From NCBI RefSeq assembly GCF_028453695.1, contig NC_135778.1:7512166-7576165 (forward strand): 64,000 nucleotides of DNA, in the 5' to 3' direction. Source of the stretch: Augochlora pura (lineage: Eukaryota > Arthropoda > Insecta > Hymenoptera > Halictidae). The notes beneath the pieces are model-generated. The model was not told the DNA's origin. It saw only the letters and a program-made list of their open reading frames with translations, and did not search any database. The position numbers and the translations under genes are program-made. The stretch's first letter is position 1. Each line of letters starts with the position of its first letter. Of the stretch, positions 13,571 to 24,479 are shown piece by piece.

Positions 13571-15705
13571 ATGGATGACGATTGGGGAACTACTCAAATT
13601 TCTGCCGTAGAATCAATTAATGTAAGTATATATCCTTTTCTTTAATTCAAATAATGTAATAATTGTGAATGATATTTAAATTTGTTTTGTATTTTTCTAA
13701 ATACAGGTTGATGACGGTGGACATAGCTATGGAAAAGGACGAGGGTTCACATTAAAAAATAATAACAACAACGAGAGGGGACCAGGTAGCAAAAGCTATG
13801 ATGAAGAAACTACTAACCATGATTATGGAAATGATGACAATAATTATGATAATAGTAGCAGTTATAGAAAACCTGGCAGAGGAGGAGGTAGGGGAGGGGG
13901 TAGAGGTGGCAGGGGAGGTTTTAATAGTAGGAATAGAGATGATGCCAATGATGGAAACAGTGGTAGCAGAGGTGGATATGGAGGTCGTAACCGAGACTAT
14001 GATAATGATGATGAAAATAGTGGTAGCAGAGGTGGATATAGAGGTCGTAACAGGGATGACGATGATGGTAACAGTCGCGGCAGAGGTGGACATAGAGGGC
14101 GCGATAGAGATGATAGAGATGATGGATATGGTGACAATGAAGAACCTCGCAAACCGAGCGAAAATTACATTCCACTAGATTTGCCTTCTGATGAGACTTT
14201 GTTTGAAAACAGTGTGGCTGTTGGTATTAATTTTGATAAGTATGACAACATTAAAGTTAAAGTAAGTGGAGATAATCCACCTAAAGAAATAAGTGGTTTT
14301 GAATCGGCTGGTCTTAGAACCTCAGTACTTCAAAATATTGAAAAATCGGGATATACAAAAGCAACTCCAGTGCAAAAATATGCTTTACCTATAATAATGG
14401 AAGGTCGTGATTTAATGGCTTGTGCCCAGACGGGTTCAGGAAAAACTGCTGCATTTGCAATTCCTATTATTAACACATTGTTAGAGAAGCCTACCGATTT
14501 AGTTGTATCTTCATTTCATTGTGAGCCACAAGTTATTATAGTATCGCCTACTCGTGAGCTTACTATACAAATTTGGCAACAAATTGTTAAATTTTCATAT
14601 AGCACAATTTTGAAGAGTGTTGTTGCCTATGGTGGAACTTCTGTACGACATCAAAGTGGAAAACTTTCTGGAGGTTGTCACATTCTTGTAGCAACACCTG
14701 GCAGATTATTAGATTTTCTGGACAGAGGAAGAATTAAATTTTCTTCGGTTAGATTCCTTGTATTAGATGAAGCGGATCGTATGTTAGACATGGGATTTCT
14801 GCCCTGCATAGAAAGAATTGTGGATCACGAATCAATGGTTCCTTTGGAGGAGAGACAAACATTAATGTTCTCTGCTACTTTCCCGGACGATGTACAACAC
14901 TTGGCGAAGAGATTTTTGAACAATTATGTGTTCCTCGCAGTTGGTATCGTGGGAGGTGCATGTTCAGATGTTGAACAAAACTTTTATGAAGTTGAGAAGA
15001 GGAAAAAGAAAGATATGTTAAAAGAGGTTCTAGAGAGAGAAAATGATGCAGGAACATTAGGTGGTACTTTAGTATTTGTAGAGATGAAAAAGAGGGCTGA
15101 CTTTATAGCAGTGTTTCTATCTGAAAACAATTACCCCACTACTAGTATACATGGGGACAGATTGCAAAGTCAACGGGAAGAAGCGTTAGCTGATTTCAAA
15201 AAAGGAAAAATGTCTATTCTAGTAGCTACGGCAGTTGCTGCGAGGGGCTTGGATATTAAAAATGTTTCTCACGTTATAAATTATGATTTGCCAAAAACAA
15301 TTGATGAATATGTTCATCGAATTGGCCGAACTGGTCGCGTGGGTAATCGTGGAAAATCAACGTCGTTCTTCGATGCCGAACAGGACGAACCTATTCGAAG
15401 TGATCTTGTGAGGATATTAAAACAGGCGAGTCAACCTATTCCAGATTGGTTGGTTTGTGGAAATTCGAGACGAAACTTTGTGCCTGGTAAAGGAAAACAA
15501 TTTGGTGGAGAAGATATCAGAGATGTAAGTGAATTTTGATAATAATTAGACTAAACTGATGATAATAATAACTGTCTATTATAATTCTGATAAATGATAA
15601 TTATTTGTATTTTTTTGTCTATAGTTCGAACCAGAGAGTGAACAGTATGGTGATGAAGCATACACGTCTGTCCCGTCAGCCAATGAACCAGAAGATTATT
15701 GGTAG
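13571..15705 (+). CDS. Vasa, DEAD-box RNA helicase (germline), complete
   Basis: The coding exons are 13571-13621, 13707-15524 and 15625-15705 (stop TAG), all joined in phase 0 at GT-AG sites, giving 649 residues. The N-terminus is an Asn/Asp/Gly-rich disordered region. It has an RGG tract (about residues 71-88) and three imperfect repeats of about 20 residues of the form SRGGYRGRNRD. The helicase core shows the Q motif (about 215-245), motif I AQTGSGKT (257-264), PTREL (298-302), TPGR (347-350), DEAD (371-374), SAT (406-408), ARGLDIK (529-535) and HRIGRTGR (554-561). The acidic C-terminus ends EDYW, a Vasa-type tail. There is no CCHC zinc knuckle. Vasa is an ATP-dependent RNA helicase of germ granules, acting in germ-cell specification, translation control and the piRNA pathway. 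The start ATG (context ATAATGG) follows an in-frame stop in the spliced leader. A neighbour in the same family (belle or another DDX3-like helicase) is less likely given the RGG arrangement and the tail. Confidence 0.95.
13953..14111 (+). repeat. in-frame tandem repeat in vasa RGG region
   Basis: Three consecutive imperfect copies of about 57-60 bp encode residues 100-152 of Vasa, with the core SRGG(Y/H)(G/R)GR(N/D)RD flanked by Asp/Asn. The first two copies are close at the DNA level and the third is more diverged. Such Arg-Gly repeats bind RNA, promote granule formation and carry arginine methylation in Vasa proteins generally. Confidence 0.85.
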
Positions 15706-16216
15706 ATTATTATTTTTTTATCTATACCTTTTTTGTTTTGACATCAGAAAAATGGTACTACGTGTTTTTTCATTCGTTTCACTTCATCAGAGATACAGAG
15801 TAGCTTTTTTTCTAAATACGTTTATACAAGTGGACTTGTATGTATTATAGTAACATGTTTTAGTTGATTCTTATTTTTTTTTATTTGTTCCGACAATAGT
15901 CAGTGAGGTATTTGACATTAAAGGATAGACTGTACCGTGTACCTCCTTAGAAGTAGATTAAGTACAAAATAACGGAACAATGTTACCTTTGTTGATGCGA
16001 CGAGTTTAATTTTAAGAGATATTACGTAATTTACGAAATCTCATTTAAACTGCATTCTAAGATGATGCAGTATTACTGTAATACTTCTCCGTCGATCGTA
16101 CAAACGTTAGTTTTTAAGAAGTTATAAAAAGATGATAAAATCGTAGAAAGCATATATTATTTTATAAAGTAATACTCTATAATATTATGTTAAGTGTTTT
16201 ATACGTTCCTTTTTGT

Positions 16217-16222
16217 AATAAA
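16217..16222 (+). terminator. vasa polyadenylation signal
   Basis: A canonical AATAAA lies 512 bp after the vasa stop codon and is followed by a T-rich stretch from about 16240. It sits about 110 bp from the nearest edge of a cnc exon on the other strand, so the two transcription units are packed tail to exon. Confidence 0.75.
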
Positions 16223-16285
16223 ATATTGAAACAAAACTGTTATTTTTTTTTTCTAATACCTACAAGTCGATTCTTAATTTTTTAA

Positions 16286-16291
16286 TTTATT
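16286..16291 (-). terminator. possible intronic poly(A) signal in cnc
   Basis: AATAAA on the - strand overlaps the stop codon met when translation runs through the donor of the cnc exon at 16331-16555. If used, it would give a short cnc mRNA without the bZIP domain. AT-rich DNA gives this hexamer often by chance, so this is only a candidate. Confidence 0.25.
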
Positions 16292-16330
16292 ATAAAATTT
16301 GGTGAGAAAAGTAAAAATGTTTGTACATAC

Positions 16331-16555
16331 CGTCATTCATGGCCATGTCCATCAGATGCAAGTCCTCATCGTTAAGAAGGGATGAAAGAAAACCATCGGT
16401 GGTTTGATTAATCGAGTCTGAGGTTGGTGTGTGATAGTACATCATATCTCCCGGTTCAGATTTATATGTAGCTCCGCTTTCCGCACCCATTGGTTCACTA
16501 CTGTTTGTCAAATTCATTGATGTTGCCACGGCTGAACCCAGGTTCGATGATCCAC
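16331..16555 (-). CDS. cap-n-collar (CNC-bZIP factor), exon with DEDL motif
   Basis: The acceptor is CTACAG|GTGGATC (exon from 16555) and the donor is GACG|GTATGT (exon ends 16331). The 225-nt exon starts with the last two bases of a codon, which fits the one base left by the preceding exon, and ends with one base. It encodes about 75 residues ending in GFLSSLLNDEDLHLMDMAMN, the stretch that precedes the CNC/bZIP region in insect Cnc proteins. A YKSEPGD sumoylation-like site precedes it. Cnc, with small Maf, binds antioxidant-response elements and in flies also patterns the head. The next exon, with CNC and bZIP domains, is not in the window. Reading through the donor gives a short tail and a stop at 16290. 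Confidence 0.88.
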
Positions 16556-17305
16556 CTGTAGCAGTAATTATTTTAGTTTCAAATGATTAGATGACAAATA
16601 ATATGTTTCACAATTATACCGATTGTAAGAAATATTAAAATTAGCATGAAAGATCTTAAAATTAGCCTTGGTTATTAAATCTACAATTTTTGTACTGAAT
16701 TTAATTTAAAAAAATGAGGCGATCGCTTAGGGTAGCAAAACAAATGTATAATAATTATTTCAATAAGGAATGCTAATTGAGATTCATAGGATAGAATTGT
16801 TACTATGTATGCTGTTAGTATTTAATTTATTCTAATAATAGCTAATATCAAAAGTATAAAAAACTGCAAACTAATTTATTTAACCTTACAGTTTTGTATT
16901 ATTTAGTACGCATGAAGTAATAAATTAAAAAAATTTGCCATCTATACACGTGAAATAATTATATAAAAATTCACCATCTCGTCTGTGTGTAAAATAGACT
17001 AACAAATTATTCATATCATAGTTTCCCCGTCAACAAAGGAAGAAGATGGGAAATAGTTGCATATATTGTTTAATTATGTATTAATAACTGCTAATAATAT
17101 ATTAATCATTATGACGTAATTATTGAGCTTAAGACCTATCCAATGATCCACAATACCACGATTTCAAGACATCAATGATCGCGAGAACTAAAATTTTTTC
17201 TTATTACCAAAAAATAACTAAAATATTCGAATTAATTGAGTTATGTTATCGACCCGTTATTTCTTCATAAAAAAAATTGTAAAATTAATTTGATCGTGTA
17301 CTCAC
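16556..17305 (-). other. cnc intron, 750 bp
   Basis: AT-rich intron between the two right-joined cnc exons. It runs from donor GTGAGT at 17305 to acceptor CTACAG at 16556. No repeat or other gene was seen in it. Confidence 0.8.
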
Positions 17306-17549
17306 CCACATTATGGTAGGGGCTCGTGGAATTAAGATCACCCACGGGTGGTGCCAAAGTGGCATTATGAAGCAGTACATTACGCTGTGCCTCATAATGA
17401 CTGTGGCTTATGCCGTGGCCAGGGTACCCAGGATGTGCAGGATGCGCAGGATGCGCAAAATGATCTGGTGCACCGGGTAGTGACAGAAGAGATGCCAAAT
17501 CTTGCCACCGTTGTTCCATGCTCATTGCACGCACGAATGGCATGCGACC
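17306..17549 (-). CDS. cap-n-collar, exon with MSMEQRWQDL motif
   Basis: The acceptor is TTTCAG|GGTCGC (exon from 17549) and the donor is GTGG|GTGAGT (exon ends 17306). The exon has 244 nt, starts in phase 0 and ends with one extra base. It encodes about 81 residues beginning GRMPFVRAMSMEQRWQDLAS, followed by LLSLPG, a His/Pro/Gly-rich stretch with three HPA units, and a segment ending TSPYHNV. The MEQRWQDL block is a conserved signature of Cnc/Nrf1-Nrf2 proteins, in the part shared by long and shorter Cnc isoforms. Its internal Met codons could serve as starts of a shorter isoform, as known for fly cnc, but no promoter is evident immediately upstream. Confidence 0.9.
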
Positions 17550-19728
17550 CTGAAACATATGTAATGTAACAAGCAATAAATAACAGTGAGAACTAACGAC
17601 TAATTTCTGTTTTATCATTAACCCTTGGATAAGGGGATATTTTCACAGCTACATAATCGTAGCTATTTATGACAACACGCTGCATCATAATATGATCCGG
17701 TAATCGCAGGCCGAGAGTTAATATTTCATTGTTCTACTTCTTATAGATTAGAGTTTAAAATTCCGATGAACTGAAAATTTCCATTTTTAGAAGCAGATCG
17801 AAACCAAAAAGTGAGATTAAATAAAGTTTCGCGTACTTGGTTAATAATTTCCGTTGAATCGAAATAAGACAATAATTGATATCGTATCAAGAATTCTTGT
17901 TTTTTAAATTATAAACAATGATACCGTTTAATTGGAGGAAGATTACTTTCAACCTTATCACTACTTATAGAAAACAAGGCACTTCGCAGATTTGACGAAA
18001 AAGGACAGAATTATAAAAAGATAACGTGCTATCTTATCTACTAATTTTTTCTTCTTTATACATAGGTGTGACTCAATGGGTTCTATAGTAATAGCTATCT
18101 TGTTGTTAGCGAACTCGAGTATGATCGTTCGATATCACATATTTTCACGGTTTACATAGAATGTTTAATATTTGTCACGATCTACATAGAATTACACGAT
18201 AAATAAATGCGTAATGGTTGCCTAATAATAAATGGGATTACAAAATTGCTTCGTGAATTGCTAGCACTAGAATGCGAGCTTTATGAAAATTTTTGTTTTC
18301 ATTCGTCATATCATTTTACAAAAATTAGAATTAGAGAAATTTCGTTAATTAGAGGATCATTAAAAATCAGACTGTAAAAAGAAGACACATATGTTACGAA
18401 ATTTCATCTTATATATTTTCTTGAATTTTAAAAATCTGGATACGCTAAAAAGTGTATAAAAGCCCACAGTCAAATTACTATAACAGTGACAGAGAACATC
18501 GTGCGTAATATAACACTTGTCGAATTACTTTTGGTACTATTTTTATTGAAAAATCGCAATGTAAAGATAAATAGCACCTCGGTGGTTGTAAGAAATATTG
18601 TTGCACTATTTCGCGAATTTTGCGGCGTTATCGATTTGGAAATAAGACGGTTCAAAGGTCGAACGAAACAAAAACGAAAAAAAAAAGCATCGCCATATTG
18701 TTATAGGACCCACGCGGTCTGTCTACGGAGCGACATGTCCGTGGAATCCCGTGGCTATCAACCTGTCAAATGTCAACTAGCGGATGGTCGGATTCCGAGA
18801 CAGAAACCCCTGCTGGTTGCATAGGCGTTGCCCGCTTGTAAAGGCCGTCCCGATATTAATGACTTTGGTGCCTCGTGTCAAAAGTATTTTGTGCCACAAA
18901 TAACGACGCGCATCGATTACGATCGAACGTCGAGTTTCGAATCAAATTATGGAAATCACGAGCCAATAAAAAAAAAGATCACGTCGATGCGACGCTATGA
19001 ACCGTTCTTCAAATGACGCAGTGATACACGGTCGATCATGTATTTAAACATATATTACGACGCGCATGAAAGCGAAAAGTACATGCCGGAGATAATAGAA
19101 AAGCTATCAAAGGAGACGTAGGAATTCCTTCAAGAGATAATTAAAAAACGCGGTGTATCTCTCGAAAAGAAAATTCAATTTTTATTTATAAAATTAGCGT
19201 TATTTTCATTCCAATGTGACATATAAGATAATTAATTTTAAACCGAATCTTAAGGGTTAAAACAATTTTTTATCCGGTGTTTCATAATTATTGAATTTCC
19301 TGTAATTATCCAAAATACTTTTGAAGGAGAGGGGAGAGGTGAGCAGTGCTAATAAATGTAAAAAGGGCAAAGAATTTGAACACTGAACGTTCGCAGAAGG
19401 AAAAGGGGCATTCTTCGTAATGGGATAGCGGATTTTTCGGCACCTTGTAATATTTGCCGAATTAAATGAAATTATCGAATACAATTCTCACGAATTTATC
19501 GTCGCAATCTCTTAATAATCGTAAATAAAATAATTTGGTATTACACGTTATCACGAGGTGTTCTGTAAACATAGTGTTGAGTTAAAACACGTTAGCAGAC
19601 GCGTTAACACTAAACCTACCGAGCTCGAACAGTGACTACGCGTTTTGCTTCAGAAGAATGGCAAGACCGGATTTATTTAGACTTTCTACCATTTGTATTA
19701 TAATTTATGCTTCAATCGTGATATCCAT

Positions 19729-20233
19729 TTAACCCTTTGCACTATCGCCCATTTCATGCTGCGACGATTAGCCCTTATTCGTACGTAATAATTTTCCTAA
19801 TAGGATCAGACAATTTTTATTGTCATCATTTACCTTTGTTTCTACACTTTAACAACAGTAGAATTTATTTTTATTTCGATGTAGAAGAAATTAACCCTTT
19901 GCGGTCGAATGGTGACTCTGAGGCACCACTATAAATTATATCGTCTATAAAAATAATATTCACATCGTCAAACCTGTTTATATTAAAAAAAAAACAAAAA
20001 ACAATTAAAATACTAATTATTAGACAAGTTACAAGGCTCAATTTCATATGCATAAAATACAATGAGTCACATAAAATATAAATACTCTACAAGTATAATT
20101 ATATGAATAAACCTTCTTTGATTTAGAATTAAGATGACTTCGTGTGCAAAGGGTTAATAATATTCATATTCAGTAGATCTTGCGTAAAATCTTCACCACG
20201 AGTCTGACCCGTTATTACAGTGCAACGGGTTAA
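19729..20233 (-). mobile_element. TTAA MITE, family A, copy 1, with insertion
   Basis: TTAA flanks the element at both ends. The left end is CCCTTTGCACTATCG and the right end is the complement of CCCGTTGCACTGTAATAACG. It is interrupted at 19891-20157 by a second TTAA element. The remaining halves align with the uninterrupted copy at 44943-45169 in the same orientation. It has the piggyBac-type signature and no coding capacity. Confidence 0.8.
19891..20157. mobile_element. TTAA MITE, family B, copy 2, nested
   Basis: TTAA lies at both ends (19891-19894 and 20154-20157), with inner ends CCCTTTGCGGTCG and the complement of CCCTTTGCACACG. A GGTGACTCTGAGGCACC block near the left end recalls the GGCGCCTCTGAAGCGCC block near one end of the element at 52365-52834, so I place both in one family. 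It sits inside a family A element and is therefore the younger insertion. Confidence 0.75.
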
Positions 20234-20379
20234 TAATTTCGTACGTAAAAAGACTTTATATAATCGAAACGATTTTATAAGAAAAACTGTGGAATCGGTC
20301 ATTTTGTCAGACTTGGTAGAATTTAGCGTCGAGGAAGGACAGCGAAAAGAAACAGCGACTTCGTGGTGACACAGCGGTC

Positions 20380-21110
20380 CGGAGGGTTAAAGAAGTGTAT
20401 CAATCGGAATGTTTGCCGAGTGTCGGTCGGCCGGCCGAATTAGGCACGAGTCATCAAATAATAACGCGCAATAAAATGTGGGAGGTTTATCGGAAGGGGA
20501 CGGCCGCGGTCGTCGCGTAAGTGTGGTAGTAAGCCGGTGGCGCTTAATGCGCGCGCTGGTATTGTCGCTAATGCGTTTCGTCGCAAGAAGAAGATGAATA
20601 GGGAAGATGGCGCGCGGGGCAGCGGTGTGGATACGCCGCGATTGTTGTTCGGCCAGCATCAATCAGCCGGGCCGGCGCAATCTGTCGAGCGCGAACCTTT
20701 AAGGTGATTCTTGCTTGTCAGCGCATCTGTCGGCCGTAAGCCCGCGAAATGTAGGACGAGACGTTTGTTCCGCGGCGATTTGTCCTGTTCCGAGCGTGCG
20801 TTTCTAATAGCGCGGCTTTACGCTCGTCCTGTTTCGACGGGACGCGCGCGCTCATCATCGAGTCCCACCGTAGAAAAACCCGGCCGCATTTACACCGTTT
20901 CTAAGAACCGCGCAAAGCGTTCGACTGCCATCGTTTCACGATCGTCTACCGGCCCGTTGTTGTTCAGTTTTCCAGATCCGCGACGCTCGGTCCCGGACCG
21001 GCCCCGCTTATTCCGCTCGCCAACATTTTCTCCTTTTAACCCGCCGCCCCGCGATTTCTTCCGCGAGACTCGTCCGTGATGCTTCGCTGCTGATTCCATG
21101 TGACATCTCG
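20380..21110. other. GC/CpG-rich island in cnc intron
   Basis: Strongly CpG-rich with GGCCGG and GCGCGC words. Open frames overlap on both strands (for example 20387-20662 on - and 20711-21079 on +), as expected from the low stop frequency in GC-rich DNA, and none resembles a known protein. It is a candidate regulatory island or alternative promoter. Confidence 0.45.
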
Positions 21111-21176
21111 CGACTTTCTTATCGGTTATGCTGTTCTTTTGCCGAAACATTGTGCGGCACCATTCCCAAAGAGCTT

Positions 21177-21310
21177 CTTTTCGTTATAAGATTATATTTT
21201 TTATTTATATCTTTCGTTATAAGATTATATTTTTTATTTATATCTTTCGTTATAAGATTATATTTTTTATGTATATCCTTCGTTATAAGATTATATTTTT
21301 TATTTATTAT
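21177..21310. repeat. four-copy 33-bp tandem repeat
   Basis: A 33-bp unit with TCGTTATAAGATTATATTTT recurs at 21181, 21214, 21247 and 21280. The first three are nearly perfect. The period is a multiple of three, so a repetitive open frame runs through it, but the sequence is low complexity and I do not take it as coding. Confidence 0.95.
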
Positions 21311-21978
21311 AATATATATAATTTATTATTTATAATATTTATTATTATTTTTTATTTATTAGGTCTCCGAAGAAAATAGCTGTCGCGGTCACGCGATTAC
21401 TCGTTTTGATATTTGCTTCAACAATTTTCCATATCCTTATCAATTTTCTTCTAAATATTAATTAAATATTATTAACCGAATTCACTTTGTAATACCAACT
21501 AAATAGTATTCTCATCGAATATTGTTGCGTCGATAGTAGTATTTCGTAGCCAAGATTAAGTCTCTTGAGATGTTTCCTGACACGAAACCAGTCGTTCGTT
21601 CAAATTCCCGTTCGCGGAGATGTTCACGACAGGAGGTCAACCCTTAAGCACTTCACCGAGAGAGGACTGTGCATTTCTGCATTATTGAGCTGTTGCAGTG
21701 ATTTGCCACAGGTGTGAAATCAAGATCTATCCCTAGCAGCCGCTCGCTTCAAGGTTGTACCCGGTGAGTACATTCGCATTTGTTACTTCGCGACGTTCAA
21801 GTTCATACTAGAATTATTAATGTCACAATTGTTGTGCATTAGAAATAACAAACAACTTGTTATATAGTTTTAATCGATTCGCGCGCGCATTTTGACGCTG
21901 CTTCATTTAGCATTTATGTACCTCGACGTTATCTCCGTGGATGTAAAAATGTCAGGTTATGTCGATTCTAAGGCATCG

Positions 21979-22155
21979 TTAATCCCTCGCACTATAATAA
22001 CGAGCCAGACTCGCGGCGAAGATTTTATGCAAGTTCTACTAAATATAAAAGTATAAAAATAAATTCTGCTGTTATCAAAGTATAGAAGCAAAGCGAAATA
22101 ATAAGATAAATAAAAGATAAATAACATGAAACGGAGGGATAGTGCGAGGGGTTAA
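21979..22155 (+). mobile_element. TTAA MITE, family A, copy 2 (short)
   Basis: A 177-bp TTAA-flanked element with ends CCCTCGCACTAT at both termini (inverted). Its left half, ACTATAATAACGAGCCAGACTCGCG, matches the other family A copies, and its middle is shortened. The two end sequences have changed in parallel (CTCGCAC instead of TTTGCAC). Confidence 0.8.
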
Positions 22156-24479
22156 TAGTTGTTATAGCTTAACTCGAAGCGATCTCCGCGTTAAAAATTT
22201 GCATGCAACGAACGTAAAAATAACCTACCATGCAACCTGAAAATAACTCGAATCGGATAATATTTCTGGATTCTGGTGCGAAACGATTGTGCGGCCTAGG
22301 GGTATCTTAGGAATGGAAAGAGTTAATTATCCCTATCTTGCTTTCTCGGCGTATGCTCGGATAAAGTGGATGCACGGTAACCGTGGGAAACCTGCTCCGT
22401 CCGAGGATAGCGTTCCTTTGTGCGCGCACGTAACTTTTTCTTTTTTTCTTTTCTGGAATCCCGACTAGTGTAGCCGATTCGGATCGAATCCTACCCGCGT
22501 GACAATGATCAACCGGCGGCTGGCTTGATGGCTGACAACGTCGTTTAACCAAACGTCACTCGATCGCTTACCTACTTTCCACATCGCGCGGCGCGGCTCT
22601 CGTGTTTTCGTACGTGACTGCCGTTAAAGCTTGTTTCCGTCACGAAAGTTGTGAATCAAAATATTGAAGGATGCCCGGCTCAATCTCTGGTTCGCGGCGG
22701 ACTATAAAAAAAAAATAATACCTACGTCCTATATATCTCCGTCGTTTCCCTTCACGCGCGATACTGTTTACATTAACCGGACAAATTTACGCGTTAAACC
22801 TAGGTGCCAGATCGGATCTGTTTGCGGACGCCAATTTGTCTCTCCGTGGAAATTTCGACAAATCGATGCCGCGGAAATATGCATTTTGCGATTGTTGGAC
22901 CGAGGATCTTTGCGCGATATAAAAATTGTCTACAACGATTGTTGGAAAAGTATCTGGAGATTGTTAACGCTAAACCTATTACGGTTACAGTGACCGGTTT
23001 CCAGTTTTACAGTATTACGCAAGCTTTAAGAGAATAGAGCTCTTTGTTTGAATAAATTACATTATTGTAGCAAGCTTTATAATTAAAGCTTGACAGAGTC
23101 TAAACGAATTTTATCTTCTCACTCTTACCCTCGTTTTTATGAAACAATATTTCAAGATTTATTTGAGGTCATAGAGATAATAACGCGCATTAAATTATAT
23201 TGAATTATAATATAAATCTCTATTTTTCAATAATTAATAAAATTATTATAAAGATCAGCTGAATCTATTTAAAATTCTATACGCCATTTACAATTTATAA
23301 GAATTCTTAAAAAAAAGGAAGGAAAGACATTAGAATTGATTTCGGTAATCTTTGTTTTGCATAAAATTGCTATTTAGTTATCGGTGCAACGTAAAATAAA
23401 TTTATCTGTTCGAGTTTTATCAGATAATACAGATTCCACTCTGCATGTAATTGTTTCTGTTCGTACGAATTAAGCATCGCACCGGAAATTGGAATTTAAG
23501 AGTAAGCCGATCGTTCAGATTCAACGGAGATAAAATCACTAAATGACTCATTAGGTTTACGGAGAATATTCCTTCAGAAATGAAGATTTTACAAGGTTCG
23601 ATGTACATGTATATTTCTTCGTTGCTGTTAGAGGTTAACGATCGTATGCAAAATTACAAGACGAGATAATAAAATTCAATGATATCCGATAAAATGAATG
23701 CAGCATTAATTATATTGTATTTTCGGTATTATCGAGCCGGGAAATTATCTCCAGCGTTTCAAGGCAACGCAGAGAGGTCTGATGATCGTACAAAGAGGTA
23801 AATTCGTTTCACACATCCTAGATAGCCCGTACCCGCCGCGCATTATGCATTTCACAGTGCATAAGTCCAACAGCTGCTTGGATTCTCTGACAAACGGAAC
23901 GGAGTGTAACGTCCCGTCGCATTTCTTGGTTCTTGGTGCAAAATTGCCCGGACGCCGGGAGTACGCGTATAGAAACAAATGTTAGGTCGTGAACACGTTA
24001 ACAATTGAACTTTTCTTTACGAGGCGCACGTCGTGCCTCGCGAAAAAAAAAATCCACGGACAATTTAGATTAAAGCGGATCCTTCGGTTTCTTACGGTGG
24101 TTGCCATTTCGGAGCAACAACGGACCGCGATGTTTTTGCCGTATTCGAACGAATGGAAATCAATCACGCAAGTGCAAATTTTTCAAAGACTAGCAAAATT
24201 TGTACGCTTTGTTGCGATACACCTTTACTATTATTAAATAAATATATTATTAAATAATTCGCTAGAATGATGAAAGAAACGATGGACAATGTTCCGTAAC
24301 ATATTTTATCCGTGTTCGCATCGAGAATTCTCTAAAGACGTCGACGATCTACTTTCGCACCATTCCCATCAATTGCAATATTCTCGAAAATTTGATTTAC
24401 GTATCGCCTAATACCTATCGTCTGATATCTCAAGAAAATCGTGAATCGATTGGTTCAATTTCGCAAGAAAGTTTCGCCT

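Noticed and set aside
13752..14175. Frames opposite or out of frame to vasa rich in Thr/Ile, Met or His
   Set aside because: They are shadow frames of the repetitive Gly/Arg/Asp codons of vasa.
21128..21379. 83-codon hydrophobic repetitive frame
   Set aside because: It is explained by the 33-bp tandem repeat and the AT-rich sequence around it.
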